Positions 44,184 through 56,652 of a DNA stretch of 64,000 bases are shown here, in pieces. The stretch's first letter is position 1. The number at the start of each line of letters is the position of its first letter. The notes beneath the pieces are model-generated. The model did not search any database. It had not been told where the DNA came from and was given only the letters and a program-made list of their open reading frames with translations. The stretch is from Portulaca oleracea (taxonomy: Eukaryota > Streptophyta > Magnoliopsida > Caryophyllales > Portulacaceae): contig CM055869.1 in NCBI GenBank assembly GCA_029582165.1, positions 5,302,425 through 5,366,424 on the forward strand, given 5' to 3'. The translations under genes were made by a program, and so were the position numbers.

Positions 44184-44833
44184 TAGAGTTGAAAAAAGTT
44201 GACCCGACCTGAACTGAATATGATATTAAGCGAATTATGTAAATATTTTCAACCCATTTAATTAAATGGGTTGACACGGTAAACTCGTTTAATTAAATGG
44301 GTTAGGTTCAAGTCAGGATTTTCAATACGAAAAAACACCTACTTAACCCGTTTAATTAGACATGTTAAATGGGCCAAGTCATTTGCTCGATAATTGTTAC
44401 CAATTATACCGTTGATCAATAAATTTAGGTGAAATCTACAGTTAATAATCTTTAAAATATACAAAAGACTGGTAATTTTAACTTATATTTATCTTAGACT
44501 ATGAATTAAAAGAGATATTCTTATATACAACTCGAATTATATTACCATACAAATTGTTGAGTATGATATGTCATTGTTTCAATCCCACAATAAGTTGCTT
44601 TGTCTAAATGAGTTAATGGTTAAATGGGTAAATTGGTAACTTTATTCTAACACGTTTACTTAAATGGGTAAACGGGTTAAAATAAGGTCAACCTGCTTAA
44701 AATTTAAACGGTAAACAATTTCGATTTCAAACTCGTTTAATAAATGGGTTAGGTTCAAGTAAGAAGATTTTGAACCCGTTTAAGTTTGACACGAACATGA
44801 ACATGACTTGACCTGACCTATTAGCCAGTTCTA
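44184..44833. mobile_element. hAT-like MITE
   Basis: 650 bp flanked by the exact 8-bp duplication GTATGAAT (44,176-44,183; 44,834-44,841). Ends TAGAGTTGAAAAAAGTTGAC and, complemented, TAGAACTGGCTAATAGGTCA share only a short TIR. The interior has repeated AATTAAATGGGTT words in both orientations. Confidence 0.7.
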
Positions 44834-44841
44834 GTATGAAT

Positions 44842-46130
44842 CTTTTGGGTCTATTTTATAGGGTTTTATAGTGCTACCGTCTCGTCCTTTTTCCTTTCTC
44901 CTTCAATTTCTTTTACTGACAAAACTTGAGCACCACCATTAACACCACCTTTGAGGCTTGTAGGACACCCCATGAGTCCAACATTATCACTTATCACTCT
45001 ATCTTGGTTTCACTCTCTATACGCCTCCACTGGAAGCATGCACCACCTCTGGCCATCTCCTGTACCTTGGACTGAAACCTAAACCACCAAAAATCAAAAT
45101 TCTGTAATTTATTAGGCGCTCATTGGTCACCCACATAAATTAGGTTCTTCACTCTGATTATTATGATTGTTCACTCACAAATACTGGAGTATATGCTCAG
45201 GATGCTTGTATATATATTGTCAAAATTTCACCCCTAACAATAGTTGTGAGCAAGAACCATCCTTTTCTCTCCTCTCTGAAATCTCACCTAAAATTTGAAA
45301 ATAGTTCACATGGTTCAGTTTTTTGCATTTGAGATCCCGAGTTTTGCATATATGAATTAATTGGACCTTACTATTTCAACATTGATTTTTTGAACCTAGA
45401 AATTAATGTGATAAATAATAATGACCCAAACTTAAATTTAACTCTGGTCTTTTTTTGTCGCAAGACCATCAGTAATAATCTATGTAAATCAATGAACTCC
45501 CTGGTCATGTTTGTTAAGAAGTATATTTGACTGGAGAAAACATATCAAATTACCCCTTGATAATCGAATTGGCAAATGTCGAGTAATTGTTAGCATGGCC
45601 AAGTTCAGGGGCTCAGGGCTTAGATAGTGGCTGCAATAGTTCACCCTTTTGCATTAATTTTCTATTCTTGTCCATTTTTATTTTACACTTCTTTAGAATA
45701 GTCACAATGAAGGAAGAGATGTTTTTCATCTTCCTCCTCTATACCCATAGACACCAAGATATGATGGATTTACATTCATACTGTTATGGGCCAAGTTGGC
45801 TCTAATCGGAAGAGCATTATGACAAAGATGTCAAAGGAACACCTTTATCTAAGTTAAATATCCAATATCCAAATCTATTTATATTCCCAATTGTTGTCAA
45901 AATTGACCCCATCAAGGACTAATCAAGTACTAGTAGATTATTTCATGGTAAAATGCAGACGACTAGTAAATCAAGACCACCAATTATTAAGGCTTTTAAA
46001 TATGTTGGAGAGTCACAGATCTTAGTATTAATTGGGAAAATATCCTTATCCTTAACTACTTAGCTCTAATCTGATCAACCCAAAGTCGCTTCCAAATACA
46101 ACTTTTCAAAGAAATTTGAACAGAAAAGCA
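44842..46130. other. Intergenic stretch
   Basis: No gene or element with clear ends seen. Confidence 0.4.
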
Positions 46131-46140
46131 TTATTAATAA

Positions 46141-46695
46141 GGGTTTTTTGCATTTTGGACCCCGAATTTTAGGGGTATTTACATTCTGAACCCTTGGTTT
46201 TCAACTTTAACATTTTGGACCTTAAAGTTTGTAGGTCGAAAAAAAAGGACCCTAAAATTTGTGAGGTGAAAAAAAAATCGTTTCCCGTTTTTCTTTTTCT
46301 TTCCATGTTTGAATTTCTCTCCCGATTGACATCAAACTTCAAGACTAAGGTTAAAACCGATATTAAAGTTATAATAAACCTCTTTTATTCATGTTGGAGT
46401 GACTTAAAACCATGTACTCAGGGGTCTAAGTAGTCCCGACACGAATAAGAGAGGTGTATTATAGCTTCAATATTAGTTTTAACCATAGTCCTAAAGTTTG
46501 ACGTCAATCGGGAGATAAATTTAAACATGGGAGGAAAATAAAAAATGAGACAGGGGCCTTTTTCTTCAGTCCACAAACTTTAAGGTCCTTTTTTATTCAG
46601 CCTACAAACTTTAGGGTCTAAAATGTTAATGTTGAAAACCAAGGGTTCATAATGTAAATACCCCTAAAATTCGGGGTCCAAAATGCAAAAAACCC
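46141..46695. mobile_element. Palindromic Mutator-like MITE
   Basis: Long inverted arms start GGGTTTTTTGCATTTTGGAC and remain nearly identical for about 95 bp or more. 10-bp flanks TTATTAATAA occur on both sides (46,131-46,140; 46,696-46,705). They are themselves palindromic, so TSD and TIR cannot be separated fully. No transposase. Confidence 0.75.
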
Positions 46696-47042
46696 TTATT
46701 AATAACTTCAATTTCCGTAAATCAAGTCCACCAATTAAGGCCCTGTTTGGCAACAACGTTTTCAATAGCTTATAGCATTTTGATTGATCAAAACGCTATT
46801 TTATCAAATTTTAGGTGTTCGGTATGGGAATGTTTAGAATTAGCGGATAACGTTTAGACTAGCGGAAAAAGTAGATTTGGTTGGAGTTACCAATTGTAAC
46901 GTCAAGAATGGAAGGCAGCGTTTGATGATGACATCCACCCTTGTGCTCCTTGTCACTGAGAATGAGAGCCACATTTAATTTGTATGTCTCAATGGAGACT
47001 TTTTTTAATTGAACCAATGCAAACTTGACAAGTGTAACCCAC

Positions 47043-47046
<4 letters not shown>

Positions 47047-47098
<52 letters not shown>
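47047..47098. repeat. (AAT)n microsatellite
   Basis: About 17 trinucleotide units. A shorter AAT run recurs at 47,337-47,362. Confidence 0.9.
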
Positions 47099-47100
47099 TG

Positions 47101-47335
47101 CTCTGTTTAAAAAAATTGTCTCAATTTATTTGGACAGTCTTCAACATAACATTTTGGCCATTAACTTTTCAGGTTTTATCTTAGTAAGATTTGTAAATTA
47201 TATTGAAATAAAAATCTTTTGCGTCGCAAATTTAATAATGATAGTTCAATATATAATTTGATAAAGTAACAGTCAAAATTTAAAATTTCCAACTTCATTA
47301 GTCAAATATGGACAAGTTTTTTGGGATGGAGGGAG
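47101..47335. mobile_element. Stowaway-like MITE
   Basis: Right end, complemented, CTCCCTCCATCCC; left end CTCTGTTTAAAAAAATTGTC. TA follows the right end. The left TA is unclear because the element sits in the AAT run. Confidence 0.6.
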
Positions 47336-47362
47336 TAATAATAATGATAATAATAATAATAA

Positions 47363-47728
47363 GGGTTTTTGGATGCTAATATACTGAACTTTTGGGGTAT
47401 TGGACAATAATGCACTGAACTTTGACCTTAGACAATAATATACTGTACTTTGGGGGTGTTGAACAATAATGCACTCAATATGATTTTGACAATGGCTAAC
47501 TTGGTGGCGGTCTTATGTAGCGGGTGGAGGAGATGAATTGGTCCAAAAATATTTGTCTTCTTGGTCTATCACGTAAGATTGTCACCAAGTTCGCCACCGT
47601 CGAAATTGTCTCGAGTGCATTATTGTCCAACACCCCCTAAAGTTCAGTGCATTATTGGCCAAGGTCAATGTTCAGTGCATTATTGTCCAATACCCCAAAA
47701 GTTCATTATATTAGCGTCCAAAATTTCT
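47363..47728. mobile_element. Palindromic MITE inserted in an AAT run
   Basis: The left arm GCTAATATACTGAACTTTTG pairs with the right arm CAAAAGTTCATTATATTAGC. Further pairing includes CAATAATGCACTGAACTTTG with CAATGTTCAGTGCATTATTG. Flanked by AATAATAAT on both sides. Confidence 0.7.
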
Positions 47729-48020
47729 AATAATAATAGTAATAATAATGTACATGTCCTGCTTAGTCATTTCACACTAATAAGCTACTTCAACCTCTTA
47801 TTTTACCGAACACATTTTTTACAAACAACTACTTTAACAGCTATCCGCTATTCGTTAATATACCTAAGCTATCTGCTACCTGAACCGCTATCCACTACGT
47901 AAACAGTTATCCGCTACTCAATCCGCTCTTTTTGCCGAACGGAGCCTAAGGCTGGTAAAAGATAAGAGTGTCTACGTGTTTCTAATAACTTCAATTTCCG
48001 TAAATTAAGGCTTCCAAATA

Positions 48021-48584
48021 GGGTGTTTTGCTTTTTGGACCCCGAATTTTTGGGTATTTATTTTTTGGACCCTCATATTTCAAAGTTTATATTTTGGACC
48101 CTGTACTTTGTGGACCCAAAAAATGTGGCCCAAAGTTATGTTTGACTCCGGCGATGACCTAATTGTTGCCTAAACTTCCCGATATAGCCTTTTATCATTT
48201 TTTCCTTCTTTTAACTGTTGTTTTGAAATTGACTAGACTTTGACAGTTAAAAGTATGTAAAATTCATGGGTAAAAAACAGTAGGATAAAAGTTAAATTTT
48301 GATAACTTTTGGTAAATTTTGGTAACTTTTTGGCAAATTTATGCTCATATGGGAGTTGGAAATCGTGTAAGAAGAGGAAGAAGAAGTTGCGGCTGGAAAA
48401 TTTTCGAAAGAAAAAAATTCGATAATGGCTTTGAAATATGAGGGTCCTTATTGTTGACGGAGATAAAGTATAGGGTCCATATTGTTGCCAGAGACAAAGT
48501 ATAGGATCCAAAATATAAACTTTAAAATATGGGGGTCCAGAAAATAAATACCCAAAATTCGAGGTCCAACAAGCAAAAAAACCC
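48021..48584. mobile_element. Diverged palindromic Mutator-like MITE
   Basis: The left end GGGTGTTTTGCTTTTTGGAC and complemented right end GGGTTTTTTTGCTTGTTGGA match, as do TATATTTTGGACCCTGTACT and its inverse near 48,465-48,510. Related to 46,141-46,695. No clean TSD. Confidence 0.6.
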
Positions 48585-51500
48585 TTATTTAGAGCCCTCT
48601 TTTCTTTCAAATTTAAACTATATATATAGAGGTGACCAGAAAGGAATATGCTTCATTGCTTCTCGTACCAGTTAAGCTAAATACTGAAAGTCTACTGTAC
48701 CGACCCTTTCAGTAATTTGAAATATTATATGCATAATTATTTCTTGTTTGGTTCTTATCATGGTACCTTGTTTAGTCCAACACAAATAATTAAGCTAATT
48801 GATTATCATTGGTTCAGTAATGGACCTTTAATAAAATATCGATTACAATGTCATATCTGTCTGAAAATTATCTGGGACGTCCACCTTAGATTAGATCGAT
48901 AGATTCCTGGATTTAATTACTAATTAGCCGCCTTTTTTTTGTTGTTATTCGCCACTAACACCCTTTTTTTTTCTATTTATTTGTTCTCTTCATTCATTGA
49001 TTAATTCGCAGGTATCCGGTGTCGCTGTTCCCTGGCTTTTAGGCAAGCTATTTTTTATTTAGGGTTTTTGAAAGGTAATATACAATATTTCAGGATTGCT
49101 GGATAGTAATATAATAAATTTTTTTTGGATAAATAATACATTATATTTTGGGATGATGGATAATAATTCATCTGTAACAATTTCGGTAGGGATGATCTTA
49201 TACGACAGACTAAGGAGATGAGTTGACAAAGATGATCTTGACTAAATTATTGTTGTCATGTTAACAAGTTCAGCAAATATAACTTAAATTTCTTCAAATT
49301 CGGTTATTTTCTCTTACTGCTGTAACATTGATGTGGTTAAGATTTAAATTTTTGTGTCAAGTCATCTTGTCAGTAAATTAGAATTCGTTTTTAGACGAAC
49401 TATCATCTGACACCCTCAAAATACACTTCTAACTTTCAAAAATTGGATTAGTGGACTACAAAGGCTAGTTAAGATTTTACTCATTTTGGATAACAGATTA
49501 CCAAATGATAAACCTGCTTGAAAAGGAGGTTAAAAATGGATCAATAACCAACAAGCATGCTATTTCTGTCTTCTTCTTGGAGAAAAGTATGGCCATAAAA
49601 TGATTATTAAATATTTTTGTTAAGGCTGCATGGAGAGGTTGGACCACATTTAGTCCTTTTGCTTTATACTTTTGTATATTCTAATGCTAAATACTAAGGC
49701 ATATTCCATATCATTAAGAAATATCATTGTTTAATTATTGTTCAAACTCGTTTATACATGTATACAGTACTATCAACTAAAGTACTATATATCTATACGT
49801 ATGTACGTATGCAGTACTAGTACAAATCACAATCGATATATACTAAAACAACTATGATATATATATGTCGTGAATCAAGATTTTTAGTGACCAACGTGAA
49901 TTCTTTAAAATTTATATATTTATGATTTTGAATAATATTTTTTAAGTAGCCATAAATGTCAGACCATCGATGTTGTTACCAAATGTTGCTCAGGAAGAGG
50001 GACATTGTAGCCATTGGATGTACGTAGCCTCAGAGTAGCATTGCGAGACTGGTCTTACATAATTACACATATATTTTTTTCACTAAGTAATTACACATGT
50101 CTATCAAGTATAAGAATATCACAATTCTCAGTTACATCAAAAAATATTAATTATAACCTAATTATATCAATTTTTATAGAGAATGCACTTTTTATATATA
50201 TTTAAGAAAAAAAATATAGACCAATAATCGATTTTATGTAATTTATAGGTTGAACAACCTTTAAAACAATGAAATATATATTTGTAACAATTTAATCCTG
50301 CATAAATAACCTTTTAGAACCACTTAAGTGAAATTTAATATGATTAATAATAACCATATATATTTAATCAACACACTTATCATTTCATATCCTTGAAAGG
50401 TGATGGACAAAGGATAATACAAAATATTGTGTGGATGAATGTCAATGTAATGAAGAGCAATGCAATTAATTATGTGAGTGATTAATCATTTATATATTGA
50501 AAATGCGGTTTAATTATTACTATTAATAGAGGATAGAATTTCAATGTAATTAGACATTTGACTATATATATATATACAATTTCTAGGCTCTTGGTTGGGG
50601 TGAGCAATTCCAATTATTTCCGCATAGTACCAAAAGCTAGGATTTGAAAATTTTCTTCTTTTTCGTACCCTCACAATTTTATTTTAGTTTTACCAAAAAG
50701 AAGAAAAACAAAAATTGCCAACCAATCGATCATTTACTCAATTTTTCTCATGTTTACGGACAAACTCTAGTGGTTTCCGATGCATGCATTGCATCTGTAG
50801 TCCAGTCATTTTCTTTTTTCGACCACTGTTGCCAAAGTGGCGCTCGCCACCCTCCACTGGTTGCCCTCCAGCCACCAGCCACAGCACTCCCTCCTTTCTT
50901 GTTTCTCCGACATTCTTCGGTGGTGTTCCTATGATGGTTAATTAATGTGCATATAGTTATAAAATAAAACCAAATTAAATGAAATGATATAAATATTAAT
51001 ATAGTTATAGTTTTATCATAATTGCATCATATAATTGATTACATCCAATCAAACAAGGCTACAAAGTTGTTAACTTGTATGATTGCAAAATTGAGTGTTT
51101 GTTCTTTAAAGGTGTAAGATTAAGTTAGGTATGGTAATATACGGTAAAGAAAGGAAAGTTAGGTAAGAAAAGTAATAAAAGTAAGTAAATGTCACATCAC
51201 TTATTTCTTTTGGATAATAAAGTAAAATAAAATAAAATAAAATAAAATAAAATTAGATAAGGATAATCCTATCAAATTAAAGAAGTCATTGAACGTACAC
51301 ATATAAGACTGCCACTTGAAAAAGGTGATTCTTTTCGCACTTATTATCTAACCACTTAGTTAAGTAAATATAGGTGATCAAAGCATAAAATTAGAGTCCT
51401 ATCAAATAAACTTTGTACATATATAAGTGCAACGAGTTACACCTGCTAGCAAATTTCGCCCACTCTTACCTTGCAGATAAAAGAGGTAAATTTTTCTATA

Positions 51501-52104
51501 TTGAAAATGCAATTAAAAAAATTGAAACCATTATAATATATGTTAACCTAATCCCTAATTAATTAGCAATGGATAGTTTCCTACCTGCATGAGCTTCCCC
51601 CTCTTCTCTCATGCAACCTCCTCTCTTTGACACACTCTGAGCAACCGCCTGCGCAGCCAGCAGCCATGCATCACGAACGAGCTGCCGATAAACTTAACAG
51701 CCATCTACATCATATTCCCTACATACACAGTATTTCGTTGCATGAATTCTGGATTGTTATTTGGATTTAGATTTGAATTTAGATCAATGTCATATATAAA
51801 GTTTCATCAAATATATTTGTAAATTAACAACTAATTTAATCAAGCAGTTTTTCTTTAAACAATGTGCAAGTGTAAACATATAACAACTAATAATTAATGC
51901 AAATGGCTAACAACTTTTAAATGTACACCTACTTACTAAAAGTTGTATGTCAAGTAACACCTAAATTGAACAGCCAAAATCAGAAAAAGGAAAAATATAT
52001 ATCTTCTATATGATGTTATAAAACTACTATAAAAGCTAATGATTCAGGAATTATTGGTAATCAACATCATTATTGAATAACTCACTTTATAGATTAGGTA
52101 GCTA
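48585..52104. other. AT-rich intergenic stretch
   Basis: No gene seen. 49,061-49,215 resembles the left arm of the 47,363 element family. Short (AAATA)n-like runs occur near 51,225. Confidence 0.4.
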
Positions 52105-52320
52105 CTCCCTCCGTTTTTTTTAATTGTCACCTTGGTAATTGTGTCAAAAACTTTGATCGCTAATATCTTAATTTGTATAATGATTTATCATACAAAATTG
52201 ATGTTGTTAGATTCGTTATAAAAAGTATTATTAGAAAAGTATAATATCGTAAATCTTTACAAAAGTATTATGGGTGAAATTGTCAAAAAGCGTGAAAGAC
52301 AATTAAAAAAACGGAGGGAG
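52105..52320. mobile_element. Stowaway-like MITE
   Basis: Perfect ends CTCCCTCCGTTTTTTT / AAAAAAACGGAGGGAG with TA duplications (52,103-52,104; 52,321-52,322). 216 bp, located about 0.46 kb 3' of the minus-strand WRKY gene. Confidence 0.85.
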
Positions 52321-52777
52321 TATATACTATAATTTTATAGGAATAATTATTGTCATAATTTATAGCCATTAATTCCTTGAAGTATTTTATCTTCATACCT
52401 ATATGCCAAAGAAATGTTGAAATTGAATTATAACCTCTTTCAGTTCAAAAAAGATGAAATGCAATATCATATCATTTAATTTTGTTATTATCATTAAATT
52501 AAAAAATACAAAAATTACATAATTGAATAAGTAAAAAACTGTCAGAAATTTGTCTTGATTTATCAGATGAAATAATGTAACATATATATGTGTGCGCGCG
52601 CAAACATACATACATACATACATACATAACAGCCACTATAAATGGTATAACAATATGAATGTTGTAAAATTTGAACAAAAATAGCAAGAGGTATATGTCT
52701 CTGTATTCCTTGTGGAGCCACCTACAGACGTACATAGCTTATCCCAAATGAGGCTCGATTCTTTGTTAATGATAGTA

Positions 52778-54445
52778 TTAATCCCACAGCCGGATTTCCG
52801 AGAACCCATTATCTGGTTGTTCATCATAATCAGCTACTAAATATCTGTAATCCTGCTCTACAAATTGGGGATTAGTAATGTGATCAGTATACCACATGGA
52901 GGAATCCATTTCTAGGTACACCGGAAAAGGAGTTTCCGGGAATTGGTTCATGGTCATTAGATTGTCTGGGGATGATTCCATGTATTTTTCTTGTGAGTTG
53001 GATGGTATATTCTCTTCTTGGATCATCAAAGGGGCTGATGTTGATGGGGAATTACTACTGTGAGCATCTTCTCTGGGTTTAGGTTTGGGTTTAGGTTTAG
53101 GGTTAGGGTTTGATGGACACCCGAAACTCAGCATGTTTGATGAATCTTGACCAAATTCATCCCCAAGGATTTGGTAGTTTTGGCATGAATGTTGGCCGTA
53201 GTAAACAATCTTGTATCTAGTAGGGTTACTGGATATTACTTGGACTTTCTTGGTAGCTTGACATCCCTGATCTTTTAGCCCACATCTGTAGTATTCTCTG
53301 AACAAAATTCAACAATCAAAGTACGTGTGAGTTTCATATAAGCTTAATTAATTGATAAAACATCATAAGCAAGCTTGTTTTAATTACTCACCTTGGATGT
53401 CTTGAGTTCACAATCGACTTTTGCCCATACTTTCTCCATGTGTATCCATCTTCTTTTAGCTCAGTGGTAACTGTCGTCGGTCTCAATGGTTGCCTGGTCG
53501 AGGTAGAATAAGATAAAATCACAAATTCGTTAAGTTTGTGATCATTGTCTATCCCTCATATTGAATTTTCTTTCAACAAGCATACAGAAAGTTAAGTAAT
53601 TGACTACTCAATTCCATCCCAATCCTATATCCTAACCAAATAAAACTGAAATTAGACTTGATTTTTTGGCATGATGAACCCTGATTGCGTTTTTGTGAGA
53701 CATAAATATAACTTTTCAATCAAAGATTGACTTTAGATGTGAGACGGAGAGTGTATCTCATTTGGATTAAAAAAAAAAAAACCAATCTGACATCCAAACC
53801 AAGAAAACTGAAATACAACCCTGATTTTTGGACATGACGAACCCTAATGATATGATTTCGTGCCCTTATCATAGGGCAACCCAATGGATTTGATAAATAC
53901 CTGTTCCACAGCACGATCAACTTAATTGGAGCAAGCTGGATCAAATCAAAATCCAAAACAAGAAATCCATTGTTGACTTTCATTTCACTGAGCTACCGAT
54001 TAATCCAACAAGATTGGTCGAATTGTTCTAGACAGTTTGCTGGTATATTCCCAGATATCCCTAATTTGAGTCAATTTATGGATGATAGACCAACTTATAA
54101 ACTTGATTAAAATCGAGAGCAACCCCAGAACATATTGTTCTATCTACAAACGGTACCAAATCAAAGATAGTGGTAACAATAAAGAGATAAACAGTTTTGG
54201 TACCTGGGGACACCATTGGAGTATGTTGATGTTTCAAGAGAGAAAGTGTTGAACTGGGCATTCTTGACCATGGAAAGTGCAGTGTCGAATGATTTGATGA
54301 TGCTGGCAGAGTGATTATCCCTAGAAACCCTCAATGCTTCCTTACTGTATGCTTCTCGAAGTCGCGATTCGGCAAGTACCAAACTCAGTTGATTTGCAGC
54401 ATCCATCCCTCTTTCCAGCTCTTCTTTCACTCTCCAGGCATCCAT
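52778..54445 (-). CDS. Group III WRKY transcription factor (287 aa)
   Basis: Minus-strand exons 54445-54204, 53493-53392 and 53297-52778 join in frame. It is the paralogue of the + strand WRKY at 41,263: N-terminal VKEELERGMDAANQLSLVLA, WRKYGQK at residues 100-106 and zinc ligands C120-X6-C127-X23-H151-X-C153. Intron positions and phases are the same as in the paralogue. As there, the first cysteine spacer is one residue shorter than canonical group III. After the domain a Lys-Pro run (KPKPKPKP) is encoded by telomere-like GGTTTAG repeats. The C-terminus is acidic and Ser/Pro/Met-rich (probable activation region). Nuclear, W-box binding by family knowledge. A GA/CT run lies in the 5' UTR (54,472-54,500). 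Confidence 0.9.
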
Positions 54446-54467
54446 CTCTCTTTCTCTCTCTATCCCT

Positions 54468-54502
<35 letters not shown>

Positions 54503-54640
54503 AAGTGAAGGGAAGGGAACATCACTTTCATATATATACGGGTTTCGAGTTGCTATTGATTGAAAATATCCGCTGTCGAATTTGTTTAATTATTGCTATA
54601 AATCTAGAGTATATAGAGTTGTCTAAGCCTGGCGTCGAAT

Positions 54641-54698
54641 TTGACTTTGATCGAATCACCTGAATTTATCTGCAAACCAATGCTAACTTGAATTGACC
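54641..54698 (-). promoter_or_regulatory. Two W-boxes upstream of minus-strand WRKY gene
   Basis: TTGACT (54,641-54,646) and TTGACC (54,693-54,698) on the + strand, 196-253 bp upstream of the ATG. A TATA-like ATATATATA lies near 54,530. Suggests WRKY cross- or auto-regulation. Confidence 0.4.
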
Positions 54699-54878
54699 CC
54701 AATATTTGACGACTCCCAATGGACCAAATTTGAACAATTATTTCTATCAAAAGTTGCTATATTTTTTTTGCATTAGTCCATTCTTATCAAATTATTTGTT
54801 ACGTTAGACACAAATTTTAAAATGAAAAAGAACTTTTTAATAATAATATACTAATATTTACCATTTTATATATATATA

Positions 54879-55417
54879 GGGATATTGTATTCTAATAATT
54901 CCTACTATCACAAATTGTATGACAATAATCCCTACTATCATTTTGGATTCTGGTGGTCCAAAGAAAAATAAAATTGTATTGTAGTGGGACAAAATCGAGT
55001 GTATACACTAAATATCATAGATTTTGTGTTGCATTTGATTCAAAACTTTGTATAACACTTTACCACGATTTTTAATGAATTTACTGCATTTCTCCCAATT
55101 TTTTCAAATTTTTTTCAATTTTTTATGATTTTTTCAATTTTATTCCTTTTAAAAAATCATAATAATTGCTCGGAATCTCAAAAAAATAATTTAAAAACTG
55201 TTTTAGTAACTACACTTCGTTATCTATCTAGGGGTAGGAACCAAAAAAACAAAAATAATATGGGGTAGGCATGGAAAAAAATAAAAAGAATGTGGTGATG
55301 GATTTGGTACCACTATAATACAATTTTATTTTTTTTTTGGACCACCATAATCCAAAATGATAGTAGGGATTATTGTTATACAATTTGTGATAGTAAGGAT
55401 TATGAGAATCCAATTTT

Positions 55418-55420
<3 letters not shown>
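54879..55420. mobile_element. Palindromic (foldback) MITE inserted in a TA microsatellite
   Basis: Arms: left TTCTAATAATTCCTACTATC then CACAAATTGTATGACAATAA; right, complemented, TTCTCATAATCCTTACTATC then CACAAATTGTATAACAATAA. TA repeats flank both sides (54,868-54,878; 55,421-55,457). Same family as 14,706-15,172. Confidence 0.75.

Positions 55421-55457
<37 letters not shown>
55421..55457. repeat. (TA)n microsatellite
   Basis: TA dinucleotide run adjoining the foldback MITE. Confidence 0.9.
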
Positions 55458-55461
<4 letters not shown>

Positions 55462-56226
55462 CAGATTGCTCAGACTTCATCAATCCCAGAGTCATATTTC
55501 AAGGAAAGAACAACCACACATTTCACAACAACACCAAGGAGAAGCATGACGTAGGTAGTGAAAGTTTTGCCTATGAGTGACGATACATATTTTGGGTTAA
55601 GAGTATAAAACACTACTTAAATGTCGTACTTTTAATAAAATTAATATTTATTATGACTTTTAACATCGAAGTTTTTAATAGATGTTATATATTAATTATC
55701 AATTATAAGTAGTTTGAAATATTTGGACACTTTTTGTAAATTTAAAAGATTATGGATAAAGATATAATTTTATACAATTTATATGTGGTATTATACTTAT
55801 TGTTAGGGAGATTCAAAGCAAGAGTCCCTTTCAACCGACATCCAGGGTAACAAGCTAAGTGATGTTTCATCTTAAACCAGTTAGTGTTAAAAGGGTAGCG
55901 CACTTAACTTATATATCATGCCTTTTGACTTTAATCGTCTGAAGTGAGACTTTAAAATCATGGGTGCATCCCAACAATTTGCCCTTCAAACATGAGTTTT
56001 TTATTAACCACATCCATCTGTGCCTCGCCTTGATTGGAACCTCTTAACTTGTTAACATAGAGTCATAGACCTTGCTTGAAGTGAGCTCCCACTTTAATTA
56101 GATCTCCCAAATACTTATAAAAGTTAATTATATCATTTTTCCAATTTAATATGCAAATATAAGAGTACTCTTGTATAAATCAAAATCAACTTGTCTAGGC
56201 CTTAATTTCCGCTATAACTATTACGC
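55458..56226. other. Intergenic stretch
   Basis: No gene or element recognised. Confidence 0.4.
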
Positions 56227-56243
56227 ACATGTAGATGCCTAAC

Positions 56244-56598
56244 TACTTGGTAATTTTTCTGTTAAAACAGCCACTTGGTTGTGTCATGGTTCTATTAATA
56301 GAAACAAGTGATAAGGAAAGTGGATTTGGAACTTGGATGTCCAACCTAAGCTAAAAGTTTGTCTCTAGCAAACTTTCCATAATGCCCTACCCCTAAAAGG
56401 TAATATAGCAAGTCGTAATATTTGCACAGATCCTACTTGTGCCATGTGCCTAGATTTTATTAAAACTGATCAACACCTCATCCATCGCTGCCGATTCACC
56501 GATGAAGTTTGGGAAACCGCGAAGGACCACAATTGGTTAAACTCCACAATTTCCTGGCCGCTTAATTCTAGTGGTAAGGATATCCTTTTAAACCTAAG

Positions 56599-56652
<54 letters not shown>

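Larger units (their letters stand above)
46739..47946. mobile_element. Tourist-like MITE hosting two nested MITEs
   Basis: Ends GGCCCTGTTTGGCAA / TTGCCGAACGGAGCC are flanked by TAA (46,736-46,738; 47,947-47,949). It contains an (AAT)n run, a Stowaway-like MITE and a foldback MITE. Confidence 0.7.

Noticed and set aside
48233..48610. 125-residue minus-strand open frame
   Set aside because: It lies almost wholly within a palindromic MITE and has no recognisable domain.
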